From SAR202 cluster bacterium bin127 (GTDB taxonomy: Bacteria > Chloroflexota > Dehalococcoidia > Lucifugimonadales > Lucifugimonadaceae), in assembly GCA_002239045.1 (NCBI GenBank), contig MPNN01000004.1, forward strand, positions 124,001 to 188,000: 64,000 nt of DNA, given 5' to 3'. The position numbers were made by a program, and so were the translations under genes. The notes beneath the pieces are model-generated. The model was given only the letters and a program-made list of their open reading frames with translations, was not told where the DNA came from and did no database searches. Shown here piece after piece: positions 47,957 through 57,191 of the stretch. Numbering within the stretch: the stretch's first letter is position 1; every line of letters starts with the position of its first letter.

Positions 47957-49960
47957 CTACCGTTGCGTAGTGAGAACGTCATCTGATGTTGTACGTGGTA
48001 GTTCGCCTTGCAGTTCGCCGACAACCCTCAAGAAATCTTCGTGACTACGATTGGTCGTGTGCAATAATGCATGCCAAGGCCTGTGCTCGATCCTAAGATC
48101 ATTCTCTAGAGCGCTAGTGTAAACAGTGGACAGATTCAAATGGTCACATACGATAGTCAAATTCGCGCGTGGGAATTCACTTTTGACTTCGGGATTGGTA
48201 TCGATGAATTCTGACATTGCGTCCAAATAACCAAATGCACGATTGAATTCATCATCGATTAATGCATGTTGCGGCTTTTTGATTTCGATGATTTCGATAG
48301 AACCTAAATGACTCAACATTACAAAATCAGGTTGTTTTGTGGAATTATTGATAGTTGAAGTGATTATAGAATGTCCTCGATTTACGAGATACCAATTTTC
48401 AAAATTTCTCCTCGTTGATGCTAATCTCTGGTTATAACTTAACGGTGTCCAATCTGGATATATTATCCACGGCGTCTTCTCTAACAGCTCTTGCAATTGA
48501 CGTTCACTAGTGTCTGGATCGCCGATAAATCTGTCTAGCTGTTGAACCGCATCCATCCTTTCTTGTGCAACTTGCCCCAAGGAGTACATTTCAACTAACC
48601 GTGCTTTCTCGAATAAGCCAAGTACAGCGTCGATGGTCTCGTTCGCCGTTGATGCGACTTCGTCTAACGTTTCCAACAACGCATTGTGCGGACCTATTGC
48701 GTAGGCCAGGCGCACGACACGTTCGACATATTCTGGATCCGCCAACGAATCTCGATCCGAGCGTGCGATCAATGTACGCGCTGCTCTCAAAACTGAGTCT
48801 CGCACGGTTCGATCATCAGGGTGCGCATATTGTAAACGCTCCTGCAGACCTGAGGCTTCGGAGAAAACCTCCCAAAGCCGGGTTCTAGAACTCGTTTCCG
48901 CTTTAGATGCCAACTCCTTAAGCAGGTTGCGCCCCCACTCTCGAAACGCATCCCCATATTCAGAATTCCAAATTATGTCCTGTCGGTCAGTCCGAACGAA
49001 GTCTTCGTCTTCATCAAGCCACTCAGCATGGATCGCGCCCGTCAGATAACTCCTCATCTTGAATTCGCCGGTGAATCCAGTCCTAATGTCAAAGTCCCGG
49101 GTTTGTGCTACGATTTTCCCTCTAGCATAAATCCGCACGCCTGCCATGACCTCATCTTTGTAAGGATCTTTGGCATACCCAACCCAACCTGATACTGGGT
49201 GAAACTGACCTTCAACTTCAACTGGGATGCCGCTAACATTGATACAAGTACCCTCCATAATGTCCACATTCAAAGTGCCCAATTCGATAGTTTGGTGCGT
49301 TGCTTTGCTGTCGGTCAACTGAACACGCCAATCGTTTTGCTGCAAGCCAAAACGCGCAGCCAACTGACGATCTAATTCTTCCGCGGTAGGAACGCGTCTG
49401 CGATCAAATCGTCTCAGAATGAGTTTGGTACCAACAGAAGGTGAGTAGGTTTCGTCAAGATCTCCGGGTTGTGGATGATAAGGCTCGATCTCACCTTTTT
49501 CATTGATCTTTTCCTCCAAAATGTCATCGAGATCGAGGATCAAGTTTGAAACGGGATAACCGTGTTGGGTTTTAGTGCCGCCAGCGGTCAAGACTTCCAC
49601 TTCCCTACAAATACCGAATGGGGCCAGCTTACCGATCCCCTTTCTTCCCATTATTCTGCGTTGATGCTTTGGGCTGCGGTCACCGCGCTTAGCGCGTCGG
49701 TTGTAACCGACGTTCAAGTAGTAATCTAGGATTTCCGATTCTGTCATCCCAGAACCGTCATCTTCAATTAAGATTTCGAACCCTTGATCCACGATCTCGC
49801 CCGAGATTTGGCGGGCGAGGTATTCGCCAAAAGGAAGCATGATCTTTACGTGTTCAGCATCCGCGTCGTACGCGTTAGCGATGAGTTCTGCCAACACGGC
49901 GGAAACTCGGTCGTACATCTGGATGCCCAACTTGTCAACGGTAAGTCGCGATATGCGCAT
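47957..49960 (-). CDS. GHKL ATPase fused to a Shedu-like (DUF4263-type) nuclease domain
   Basis: 667 residues from the ATG at 49960 (MRISRLTVDKLGIQMYDRV), as in related proteins; a TTG at 50023 would add 21 residues. N-terminal GHKL ATPase: E-xxx-N in LAELIANAYDADA, DDGSGM, and GRKGIGKLAPF. C-terminal region (about 515-667): QLQELLEKTPWIIYP, PDFVMLSHLGSIEIIEIKKP, i.e. PD-(D/E)xK with E-I-K, in the DUF4263/Shedu arrangement. Probably an ATP-dependent sensor with a DNA-cleaving tail; the C5 methyltransferase downstream would protect host DNA. A TTGACA lies just upstream (50018-50023). Confidence 0.8.
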   Translation of the reverse strand: MRISRLTVDKLGIQMYDRVSAVLAELIANAYDADAEHVKIMLPFGEYLARQISGEIVDQGFEILIEDDGSGMTESEILDYYLNVGYNRRAKRGDRSPKHQRRIMGRKGIGKLAPFGICREVEVLTAGGTKTQHGYPVSNLILDLDDILEEKINEKGEIEPYHPQPGDLDETYSPSVGTKLILRRFDRRRVPTAEELDRQLAARFGLQQNDWRVQLTDSKATHQTIELGTLNVDIMEGTCINVSGIPVEVEGQFHPVSGWVGYAKDPYKDEVMAGVRIYARGKIVAQTRDFDIRTGFTGEFKMRSYLTGAIHAEWLDEDEDFVRTDRQDIIWNSEYGDAFREWGRNLLKELASKAETSSRTRLWEVFSEASGLQERLQYAHPDDRTVRDSVLRAARTLIARSDRDSLADPEYVERVVRLAYAIGPHNALLETLDEVASTANETIDAVLGLFEKARLVEMYSLGQVAQERMDAVQQLDRFIGDPDTSERQLQELLEKTPWIIYPDWTPLSYNQRLASTRRNFENWYLVNRGHSIITSTINNSTKQPDFVMLSHLGSIEIIEIKKPQHALIDDEFNRAFGYLDAMSEFIDTNPEVKSEFPRANLTIVCDHLNLSTVYTSALENDLRIEHRPWHALLHTTNRSHEDFLRVVGELQGELPRTTSDDVLTTQR

Positions 49961-50117
49961 CGTGTATTTCTTGGAGATCGTCAACGAAATCGCTCCTAAA
50001 GAGATCGACACTTTAACTGTCAAGCCCCATGATACCCCTTTGCCGCGGCATTTCCTCCGCTAGCGTGGGCAACCTTGATGCTACCGTTGAAGCCCCCTTG
50101 CGTCTCGCTTTGCTAGC

Positions 50118-52466
50118 CTAGCGTGAAGAACGAAGAGATGGCGTCTTGGATGGCCACCAGTTTAGTTCGCCTAGCTTCATGACGATGGCGGGGACCATGA
50201 TGGCTCGGACGACGAAGGTGTCGATGAGGATGCCGAGCATTACTGTGAAGCCGAGTTGGAAGATGTCGAGAAGGGGGAATGTGGTGAGGACGGAGAAGGT
50301 TCCAGCGAGGATGATGCCGGCGGATGTGATGACGCCTCCGGTTCGGGTGATGGCGTAGCGAGTGCCTTCGACCAGGCCTCGGTTGCGGGTCTCTTCCCGA
50401 ACGCGGGACATGATGTAGATGTTGTAGTCGGCGCCGAGGGCGATGAGGAATACGAAGATGAAAGATATGGAGTCGAGGGCCATGCCGTCGTGCCCGAAGA
50501 TGTTTTCGAAGATGAGGATGGAGATTCCGAGTGCAGCGGCGAAGCTGAGGATGACGCTGATGACCAGGTAGGTGGGCGCGACGACGCTGCCTAGGAGGAT
50601 GGCCAGTATGATCCAAATGGCGATGATGACGATGGGCGCGATGACGCGGAAGTCGCGGATGGTCGTGGTTCGGCTGTCAAGGTTAGTTGCCGATTCACCT
50701 CCGATTAACGTCGTGGCGCCGCTTAGCGATGAAGTGGCGACGGCATTCGGGGCGGTTTCTCGCAAGCGCTGGACAGTGTCCATCGCGGCAGTGTCGTAAG
50801 GATCATCGTTGAGGACGACTTCCAATTTGGTCGTCGTGCGATCGGTGGAGAGCAGTCTCTGTCCGGCGAGGAACGTGCCTGCTAGTTGTGCTTGTTCGGG
50901 CGGCAGAAGAGCCATGAGTTGGGCGATCTCGCCGGGGTCGTCGGGCATCATGGCGACGAGCGGCTGGACCTCTGCGATGTCAACCGGTAGCGGCTCGCCG
51001 AGTGGGCGGGTGATGGACGTCACGCTGTTGACCGCGGGATCGGCGACTAGTGTTGCGGAGAGGTCTTCGATGGCTTGCAGATGTTCTAGGACCGACACAC
51101 CTTCTTTTGAGACGTACACGGTAGTGGGTGCAAGCTCACCAGGCGGATAGGCGGACTTGAGGGTTTCAAAGCCGACCTTCGACTCTGCGCTGTCCGCGAA
51201 GCTTTCGACAAAGCTGAAACGTGGTTTGAATTCGAAGAGTCCGAGGGTTAGGGCGATCATAACGACGGCGGTAACCGCGAGGAGCGTTCCAGGTCGTTTT
51301 GTGACCAGCGTACCGACGCGGTGCCAGACACCTGTCTCTTTTCCGCTTGGCTGGGTTGATTTGATGGGCCAGAATGCAACACGTCCCATGGCGACGAGGA
51401 CGGCTGGGATCAACGTCAAGGCTGCGATGAGCATTACGGCGATGGCCATCGCGAGCATCGGCCCCATGGTCTTCAGGCTTCCGGATAGGGCAAGGGCGAG
51501 GGCCATCATGGCTACGATGGTGGTGCCGGCGCTGCCGGCAATGGATGGACCGACGGCGCGCATGGTAGCCGCGATGGCGGCGAATTTACTGTCGTGCAAC
51601 GGAAGCTCTTCGCGGTAGCGCGAGACGATGAAGAGGGTGTAGTCGGTTCCGGAGCCGAACATGAGCACGGCCATTATCGCCGTAACTTGCCCGTTAAGGG
51701 CGAGGTCGAAGTTGTCGGCGAGGAGTGCGGCGATGGATTGGGCGACGATCAATGCCACGCCGACGGTGACGACGGGCAGCAGGGCGAGCAATGGTGAGCG
51801 GTAGATTATGAGCATTATGACGAGAACGAGGACGATGGTGATGGCGCTGACGCGGAAGTCGAAGCTCTGGAAAACTACGATGGCGTCGGCGAGGATCCCG
51901 GCGGGTCCGGTCACTTGGACCGTGGCAGGAAGTTCAACCATGAGGTCTTCGTCGAGCGAACGCAGCCAATCGACGGTGGCCGCGAATTCTTCACTAGCTG
52001 GTGAACCGGCGATGACGACGGTGATGGTGATCGCGGTACCGTCGGGAGAGATCGCAGGTTCTCGCGCCGTCTCCGGTGCGGATTGTTCGGGCCCCTGCGC
52101 GTTTCCACCGAAATCTGATTGACCGAAATCGGAGATTACTAGCGCGATGTTTTCGTGCTTCTCGTCATTGCGGATGAGCGCGTCGATCTCGGCTACGAGG
52201 GCTATGTCCTGATCAGATATACCTGACGGATTCCGATAGATCAGAATGGCGGGCAGGCCTTCGAAGGCCGGGAACTTTTCGCTTTCAAGTTCGAGGGCTT
52301 CTAGCGCCTCGGTGCCGTTGGGCAAGAACTCGGATTGTTCGCTGGTCGAAACGTCTTCGATGCTGGGAGAGACGGTCTGGATGACGCCGGCGATGATGAT
52401 CCAAGCGACGATGAGGATTGCAATACCGCGCCAAGATGCGACGCTGGCTGCTATGGCGTTAAACAA
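50118..52466 (-). CDS. MMPL-family (RND-type) transporter
   Basis: 782 residues with about 12 transmembrane helices. N-terminal helix RGIAILIVAWIIIAGVIQTVSP, a large periplasmic-type loop, then five to six clustered helices including YTLFIVSRYREEL (the MMPL motif with D/Y), a second loop (420-600) and a second cluster with LGADYNIYIMSRVREETRN. Two MMPL domains in a single chain exporting lipids or hydrophobic molecules using the proton gradient. Substrate unknown. It stands alone. Confidence 0.92.
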   Translation of the reverse strand: MFNAIAASVASWRGIAILIVAWIIIAGVIQTVSPSIEDVSTSEQSEFLPNGTEALEALELESEKFPAFEGLPAILIYRNPSGISDQDIALVAEIDALIRNDEKHENIALVISDFGQSDFGGNAQGPEQSAPETAREPAISPDGTAITITVVIAGSPASEEFAATVDWLRSLDEDLMVELPATVQVTGPAGILADAIVVFQSFDFRVSAITIVLVLVIMLIIYRSPLLALLPVVTVGVALIVAQSIAALLADNFDLALNGQVTAIMAVLMFGSGTDYTLFIVSRYREELPLHDSKFAAIAATMRAVGPSIAGSAGTTIVAMMALALALSGSLKTMGPMLAMAIAVMLIAALTLIPAVLVAMGRVAFWPIKSTQPSGKETGVWHRVGTLVTKRPGTLLAVTAVVMIALTLGLFEFKPRFSFVESFADSAESKVGFETLKSAYPPGELAPTTVYVSKEGVSVLEHLQAIEDLSATLVADPAVNSVTSITRPLGEPLPVDIAEVQPLVAMMPDDPGEIAQLMALLPPEQAQLAGTFLAGQRLLSTDRTTTKLEVVLNDDPYDTAAMDTVQRLRETAPNAVATSSLSGATTLIGGESATNLDSRTTTIRDFRVIAPIVIIAIWIILAILLGSVVAPTYLVISVILSFAAALGISILIFENIFGHDGMALDSISFIFVFLIALGADYNIYIMSRVREETRNRGLVEGTRYAITRTGGVITSAGIILAGTFSVLTTFPLLDIFQLGFTVMLGILIDTFVVRAIMVPAIVMKLGELNWWPSKTPSLRSSR

Positions 52467-52638
52467 TCTGGGAGTGCCGTAATCGGAAGTGTTGCGCGAT
52501 TCAGGAGCATGTGCCGATGTTTAACTATACGAATACACAGTTGTCCTGGACGTTCTTGCGAGTGGTTGTTGGGTATGTACAACATAGACTGCGTTGTAGA
52601 CTGAATTGCAACCGAAACTACTGTACGGGGCCATATAT

Positions 52639-52992
52639 ATGCTTGCTGCAGAACATGTTGAGACGGCGCGTCAATTTTTGATCGACGCGGATCGGGAGTA
52701 TGAAGTGGGGGATGTTCTCCAAGCATCGGAAAAGCTGTGGGGAGCCGCGTCTCACGCAGTCACCGCCGAGATGCATCGGCGCGGGATGGCACCGAATGGT
52801 CATCGTGCGGCGGTAGACGCGGTGCGAGAATTCGGTGAAGACTATCAAGATGACGCGCTTTTGCCCCTATTTAAAGTGGCAGAGATGCTGCATGCGAATT
52901 TCTATCATGGGTTCCTGCATCCCGACAAGATCCCTGAGAACCGCGACTTGGTGCATGATTTCGTTGAGAGGATGCTGCGATATACGGGGTAG
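52639..52992 (+). CDS. small helical PaREP1/HEPN-like protein, copy 3
   Basis: 117 residues from the ATG at 52639. Core EYEVGDVLQASEKLWGAASHAVTAEMHRRG and VAEMLHANFYHGF, paralogous to genes at 15.2 and 38.5 kb; this copy and copy 2 share VLQxxEKLWGAAxHA exactly. Convergent with argH, 6 bp apart. Function unknown. Confidence 0.72.
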   Translation: MLAAEHVETARQFLIDADREYEVGDVLQASEKLWGAASHAVTAEMHRRGMAPNGHRAAVDAVREFGEDYQDDALLPLFKVAEMLHANFYHGFLHPDKIPENRDLVHDFVERMLRYTG

Positions 52993-52998
52993 ACAGAA

Positions 52999-54339
52999 CT
53001 ACCACTCGCCGGCCAATTTCGCCGCTCCCAACTCGCCGTAGGCGCGCATGATGGCTGCGCGGACGCGGTTGGGGGCGGTGCCGCCGGGGATGTCGCGGGT
53101 GGCGAGGGACTCGGTTGCTGAGATGTTGGGGAGGTCAATGTCGCCGGTTGGTTCGCCTCGAGTGTGGGCGGCTACCTTGACGTAGGCTTCGCGGAAGGGT
53201 AGGTCGTGTTCGCGGACGAGGTAGTCGGCGTAGTCTGTGGCCAGGATTTCTTGGCCTTGAGATGCCGCTTTCATGCGATCGTGGTTGATTGACATCTCAC
53301 CAACCATGCCCGTCGCTGCCGCTAGCGACGCGGCAACCGTGTCGGCCGCATCCATCATTGGGGGCTTGTCTTCTTGAAGATCGCGGTTGTAGGTCATCGG
53401 GAGGCCCTTGAGTGTGGTTAACACCGCGACTAGCGAACCGTAGACGCGACCTGATTTGCCGCGGATCAGTTCGGCGTAATCTGGATTACGCTTCTGGGGC
53501 ATCATGCTGGAACCGGAGGAATAGGCATCGCTGAGCCGGATGAAGCCGAACTCTTCGGAGGACCAGATGACGACGTCTTCGCAGAGGCGGGAGAGGTGCG
53601 TCATGGTCTTGGCCGCGGCGAAAATGAAGTCGAGGATAAAGTCGCGGTCAGAGACGGCGTCCATCGAGTTAGCGCTGATGCGCGAGAACCCCAGACGTTC
53701 GGCGACGAATTCCCGGTCGAGCGGGTAAGTGGCGCCAGCGAGGGCGCCGCTACCGAGGGGGAGCACATCTGAGGATTTGTGGGCTTGCGAGAATGATTCG
53801 GCGTCGCGCCCGAACATCTCAACGTAGGCCGTCAGAACGTGCCCGAACGAGACGGGTTGCGCACGCTGCAGATGGGTATAGCCGGGGATGATCGTATCGA
53901 TATTGTCTTCGGCGCGGTCGAGAAGCGCGCGTTGCAGGTGTCGGCATGCGGTTCGAGACCCGGCGGCGACGCGTTTAACGTATAGACGGGCGTCTGTGGC
54001 TACTTGATCGTTGCGGGAGCGCGCGGTGTGCAGACGTCCGGCAACGTCTCCGATCAACTCGTAAAGACGGGCCTCAACATTGATGTGGATATCTTCGAGT
54101 TCGGGTTTCCAGTTGAATTGGCCAGATTCGATCTCTTCGCGGATCTGTTGCAGTCCGTCGATGATGGCTTCCGCATCTGCGTCGGAGACTATGCCCTGCT
54201 TAGCGAGCATCTCGGCGTGCGCGATCGATCCCGCGATGTCCTCCCGGTACATGCGGCGATCAATATCTAGAGAGACAGTGAAGTCGCTGGCGAGTTCAGA
54301 GCCACGGATGGAGGATGAGGGGGAGTTGGATGTTGGCAT
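52999..54339 (-). CDS. argH: argininosuccinate lyase
   Basis: 446 residues, slightly short at the N-terminus (no MWGGRF segment), beginning MPTSNSPSSSIRGSELASDFTVSLDIDRRMYREDI. Fumarase/aspartase fold with DIHINVEARL, TARSRNDQVATD (substrate Thr-Ser-Arg region), PGYTHLQRAQPVSFGH and the superfamily signature GSSMMPQKRNPD. Splits argininosuccinate to arginine and fumarate in the cytoplasm. No argG adjacent. The missing GRF motif is probably a divergent or late start rather than a loss. Confidence 0.95.
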   Translation of the reverse strand: MPTSNSPSSSIRGSELASDFTVSLDIDRRMYREDIAGSIAHAEMLAKQGIVSDADAEAIIDGLQQIREEIESGQFNWKPELEDIHINVEARLYELIGDVAGRLHTARSRNDQVATDARLYVKRVAAGSRTACRHLQRALLDRAEDNIDTIIPGYTHLQRAQPVSFGHVLTAYVEMFGRDAESFSQAHKSSDVLPLGSGALAGATYPLDREFVAERLGFSRISANSMDAVSDRDFILDFIFAAAKTMTHLSRLCEDVVIWSSEEFGFIRLSDAYSSGSSMMPQKRNPDYAELIRGKSGRVYGSLVAVLTTLKGLPMTYNRDLQEDKPPMMDAADTVAASLAAATGMVGEMSINHDRMKAASQGQEILATDYADYLVREHDLPFREAYVKVAAHTRGEPTGDIDLPNISATESLATRDIPGGTAPNRVRAAIMRAYGELGAAKLAGEW

Positions 54340-54361
54340 ACGACGATTCCCGCACCGGGCC

Positions 54362-55060
54362 TCAAATCAATTCTTCGACGCGCTCGAATAAACGGGGCAT
54401 GTCCTGATGTCTGACGCGGAATTTTGTGCCGTGATTTCTGAACCCATCGCTGCCTGGATTTTGTTCGCGAGCATCAAAGTCAATCGCTATCCACCCCTCA
54501 CGCAAACCGGCGATAAACTCTGAAGGCCTGAAATCGGCCAAAAGCTGTACGTCTTTGAAGGTGACGTGTCGTTTTCCCTGCTTCCTAGAGACCCTGCCGG
54601 CCACCAACACCGTATTCCGCAGTTTGGTCGATGCCGTGACGACGATAGCATCATGGGACCAAGAAACTTGAGAATCAGATTGATGCATCACGTGAATTCG
54701 ATTGTTCTGATCGACGACTTTGAAACCTCGATTGGTTTCGCCCCAGATTGTGTGCCTGAAACTGAGCCTCCCATTTCGATCCAGCCATCCATGCTCTTTT
54801 ACCAACCGCCCGACGGATCCGCTGGGTTCACCTTCCTTGTGGAACAGCGTGATCGGAGCAGTGCCGCCGTGAAACTTGACTTCCCATCTCTGAAAATCGG
54901 GTAGGTCAACGTTGTTAGTGTCGATCCCGAGCAGATGCTCAAGAATCGCGCCCGGCTGCCCGGTGCCTCCGTTATGCATCTCCCAAGTGCCGGAACCACA
55001 GATCTCCCGCAATTCGGCGAAGAGTTCCCTTTCAACATTGTTTCTAGGTGCGATCCGCAC
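54362..55060 (-). CDS. MvaI/BcnI-family type II restriction endonuclease
   Basis: 232 residues. The MvaI/BcnI signature is clear: GGTGQPGAILEHLLGI, DLPDFQRWEVKF (the D...ExK site) and HGGTAPITLFHKEG. Known members nick each strand of CCWGG or CCSGG, acting as monomers. The start lies within the last codons of the upstream methyltransferase (17-bp overlap), so R and M are coupled. Specificity is likely CCNGG-like, by family. Argininosuccinate lyase follows 22 bp downstream. Confidence 0.9.
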   Translation of the reverse strand: MRIAPRNNVERELFAELREICGSGTWEMHNGGTGQPGAILEHLLGIDTNNVDLPDFQRWEVKFHGGTAPITLFHKEGEPSGSVGRLVKEHGWLDRNGRLSFRHTIWGETNRGFKVVDQNNRIHVMHQSDSQVSWSHDAIVVTASTKLRNTVLVAGRVSRKQGKRHVTFKDVQLLADFRPSEFIAGLREGWIAIDFDAREQNPGSDGFRNHGTKFRVRHQDMPRLFERVEELI

Positions 55061-55841
55061 GCCACTGGCCTTGGACTCGAGATCGCGTCATCTGACAATA
55101 CTCTTCTGACAGTTCAATACCGATCCAATTACGTCCGCAATATTGGGCTGCGACGGCGGTTGTTCCGCTCCCCATAAACGGGTCTAAAACAACGTCGGCG
55201 GTTGTCGACTGGATGCATCTCTTCGCCAACTCGAATGGGAAAGGTGCCGGATGTGGATTGCTGCGAGCGGGTTGGATTGACCAGACGTCGCCAACGCCAC
55301 CGGCTTTCGGGGCCAAGACGAAGTCGGACTTGGCGATTAAGTAGATAACCTCATACGTTGGCAAAAAATAACCAGGATTGTGGTTGAAGCCGCCAGGCCG
55401 CTGCCAAATTATCACCTGGCGAACGGGAAATCCATCGACAATTTCGGCCCGGTCCTGCAATAAACCGTTCTGGACTCTCCACTTGTGGTTGTAAAAGATC
55501 GCGCCGTCGTCGCGCAGCAACCTCATCATCGCTGACAAACAATCGCGTTGCCAAGCGATGTACGCGTCGTAAGGCATCGAATCGCTGTGATCAGCGTAAC
55601 CATCAATCAATCCAGCATTTGGCCATTTACCACCTCTACCGTCCTTGAGGCCGTTTCCGGTGCTGTTTTTGAGATTGTACGGAGGCGAAGTTACCACTAG
55701 ATCCACGGAATTCGCGGGCATTTGCCCCATGATGTCAAGGCAGTTGCCTTGGTGAACCTGATTCAGCCAGAGAGCCGACTGCGGAAATTCGCTTGTGACG
55801 GTTTCGGTGTGTTCGCTGAATCGGATCTGATGCTTCAACAA
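55044..55841 (-). CDS. DNA methyltransferase (SPPY type, probable N4-cytosine)
   Basis: 265 residues. Motif IV TSPPYNLKN (about residue 50) precedes motif I DPFMGSGTTAVAAQ (about 220), the beta-class order. An SPPY motif and pairing with an MvaI/BcnI nuclease favour N4-cytosine methylation, as in M.MvaI. GIELSEEYCQMTRSR is the motif II region. N-terminal LNQVHQGNCLDIMGQMP resembles this methylase family. Cognate protection enzyme of the endonuclease directly downstream. Confidence 0.9.
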   Translation of the reverse strand: MLKHQIRFSEHTETVTSEFPQSALWLNQVHQGNCLDIMGQMPANSVDLVVTSPPYNLKNSTGNGLKDGRGGKWPNAGLIDGYADHSDSMPYDAYIAWQRDCLSAMMRLLRDDGAIFYNHKWRVQNGLLQDRAEIVDGFPVRQVIIWQRPGGFNHNPGYFLPTYEVIYLIAKSDFVLAPKAGGVGDVWSIQPARSNPHPAPFPFELAKRCIQSTTADVVLDPFMGSGTTAVAAQYCGRNWIGIELSEEYCQMTRSRVQGQWRADRT

Positions 55842-55900
55842 GATTGACTCCTAATAACATTTGTATCACAAATCCATCAACTTGCCCTTACGAACACCTC

Positions 55901-56728
55901 CTACCAATCCCCTACCCATTTGTCGCGATAGGAAAGGTCGAGGGATTGGTCGCCGGCGAGGCGGTTCCACATGCGGGTGCGGAAGTGCTTCTGTTTGGCC
56001 GATAATGCTCGTTGCATCGACATCGGGTTTTCGGACTCGAGGCGGGTTCGGATCGCAGAATTACCTGACGGGTCGTGGTTCCAAGACGGGACCGTCGGGT
56101 TGCTCTTGCGTTGGAACAAGAATTTGAGCATGTAGCGGACCGTTTCGCTCGTATTGGCGGTTCCGGCGTGCCAGATGTCGTAGTGGAGTATCACTACGCT
56201 GCCGGCGGGGACTGAGGCGATGTACTGATCGCGAAAGTTGCCTTGCGAGGCCATACGCTCGGGCAGGGCTTGCAGGACGTGGGTGCCGGGCAGGATGCAG
56301 GTTGGACCCATATTACGGGCGACGTCTTGCGGGTAGTACATCGCGAGTACGAGGTCGACGCGGTCGGGCAATCGGATTTGGCCGCCTTCGATGTTGAGGT
56401 CCATCAGATTGTCTTGATGTATCTGCTGGCTCGGCGTTCCGGGAGCGTTGCGGTGGCAGTGGCGATGAGGGAACATCTCGTAGCCGGGACCAAGCAGGCT
56501 GGTCAGGCTGCCGACAACTTCGGGGGAATCCCAGACATCGTTGAGTTGAGGGATTTCTTCGAGGACTGCGTCGCCGGGATTTGATGGGAGCGCCTCTAAG
56601 GCGTCGTAGATCTCTTGATTGATCCCGGCGCGGAGGTCGGGTTGGACTACGTGGTAACCGCGGATTACGAACGATGCCATCTCGTCGTCGGTCAGGCGGT
56701 GGTCGGTTGCTATCGCTGCAGTCGTCAT
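55901..56728 (-). CDS. phytanoyl-CoA dioxygenase-family (PhyH) enzyme
   Basis: 275 residues. Fe(II)/2-oxoglutarate fold: H-x-D in QQIHQDNLMDL, distal His in ILHYDIWHAGTANTS, and the Arg that binds 2-oxoglutarate in VRYMLKFLFQR. The family hydroxylates varied small molecules; the substrate is unknown. A small conserved gene (92 aa) lies 40 bp upstream on the same strand and may be an associated subunit. Confidence 0.92.
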   Translation of the reverse strand: MTTAAIATDHRLTDDEMASFVIRGYHVVQPDLRAGINQEIYDALEALPSNPGDAVLEEIPQLNDVWDSPEVVGSLTSLLGPGYEMFPHRHCHRNAPGTPSQQIHQDNLMDLNIEGGQIRLPDRVDLVLAMYYPQDVARNMGPTCILPGTHVLQALPERMASQGNFRDQYIASVPAGSVVILHYDIWHAGTANTSETVRYMLKFLFQRKSNPTVPSWNHDPSGNSAIRTRLESENPMSMQRALSAKQKHFRTRMWNRLAGDQSLDLSYRDKWVGDW

Positions 56729-56768
56729 ATCTGGTGCCTTTTTGTGGGTGTTGAAGCGGAGGAACCGA

Positions 56769-57047
56769 TTAGGCGGTGAAATCCTCGATCTTCTCTAAGA
56801 TGAATTGGAATCCGATCACCTCTCCAGCCTCGTCGCTTCCGATGCCGGCCCAAACGTCCGGCGCCTGAATGAGGCGCCACCCATCGATTATCGCGGCGTG
56901 GACGGATTCGTAAGGCAGGCCGTCGCTCGTCGGATCGATCTGCGTGACGGATCCCGCCACCGGTTCATATACGGCCGCTGAGAGGGCGGCTGATTGGGGA
57001 TGCGTACTTTCGCTGTTGATGTACAAGAGGCGTTGAAGCTTAGGCAT
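56769..57047 (-). CDS. hypothetical protein of the PhyH unit
   Basis: 92 residues, alpha/beta, no membrane span. ESVHAAIIDGWRLIQAPDVW and FILEKI look like a compact conserved small domain, reminiscent of small proteins encoded next to oxidoreductases; I do not recognise a named family with certainty. It precedes the PhyH-like gene by 40 bp on the same strand. Confidence 0.6.
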   Translation of the reverse strand: MPKLQRLLYINSESTHPQSAALSAAVYEPVAGSVTQIDPTSDGLPYESVHAAIIDGWRLIQAPDVWAGIGSDEAGEVIGFQFILEKIEDFTA

Positions 57048-57191
57048 GGACGATCCAACAGATTCGGTGGGTTTCGATGAAGATTGATGTTATCGCGAAT
57101 AGCGCCGGAATTCATCGCGGCTTCGCCGGTCGCGAGTTGCGCGTCTGGAATAGACTTCCAGTAGTGACGCGTTGATTTGGGAGCGGACAGG

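Noticed and set aside
51594..52122. Long plus-strand frames opposite the MMPL transporter.
   Set aside because: Antisense shadows of a clearly coding minus-strand gene with GC-rich third positions; no family features.
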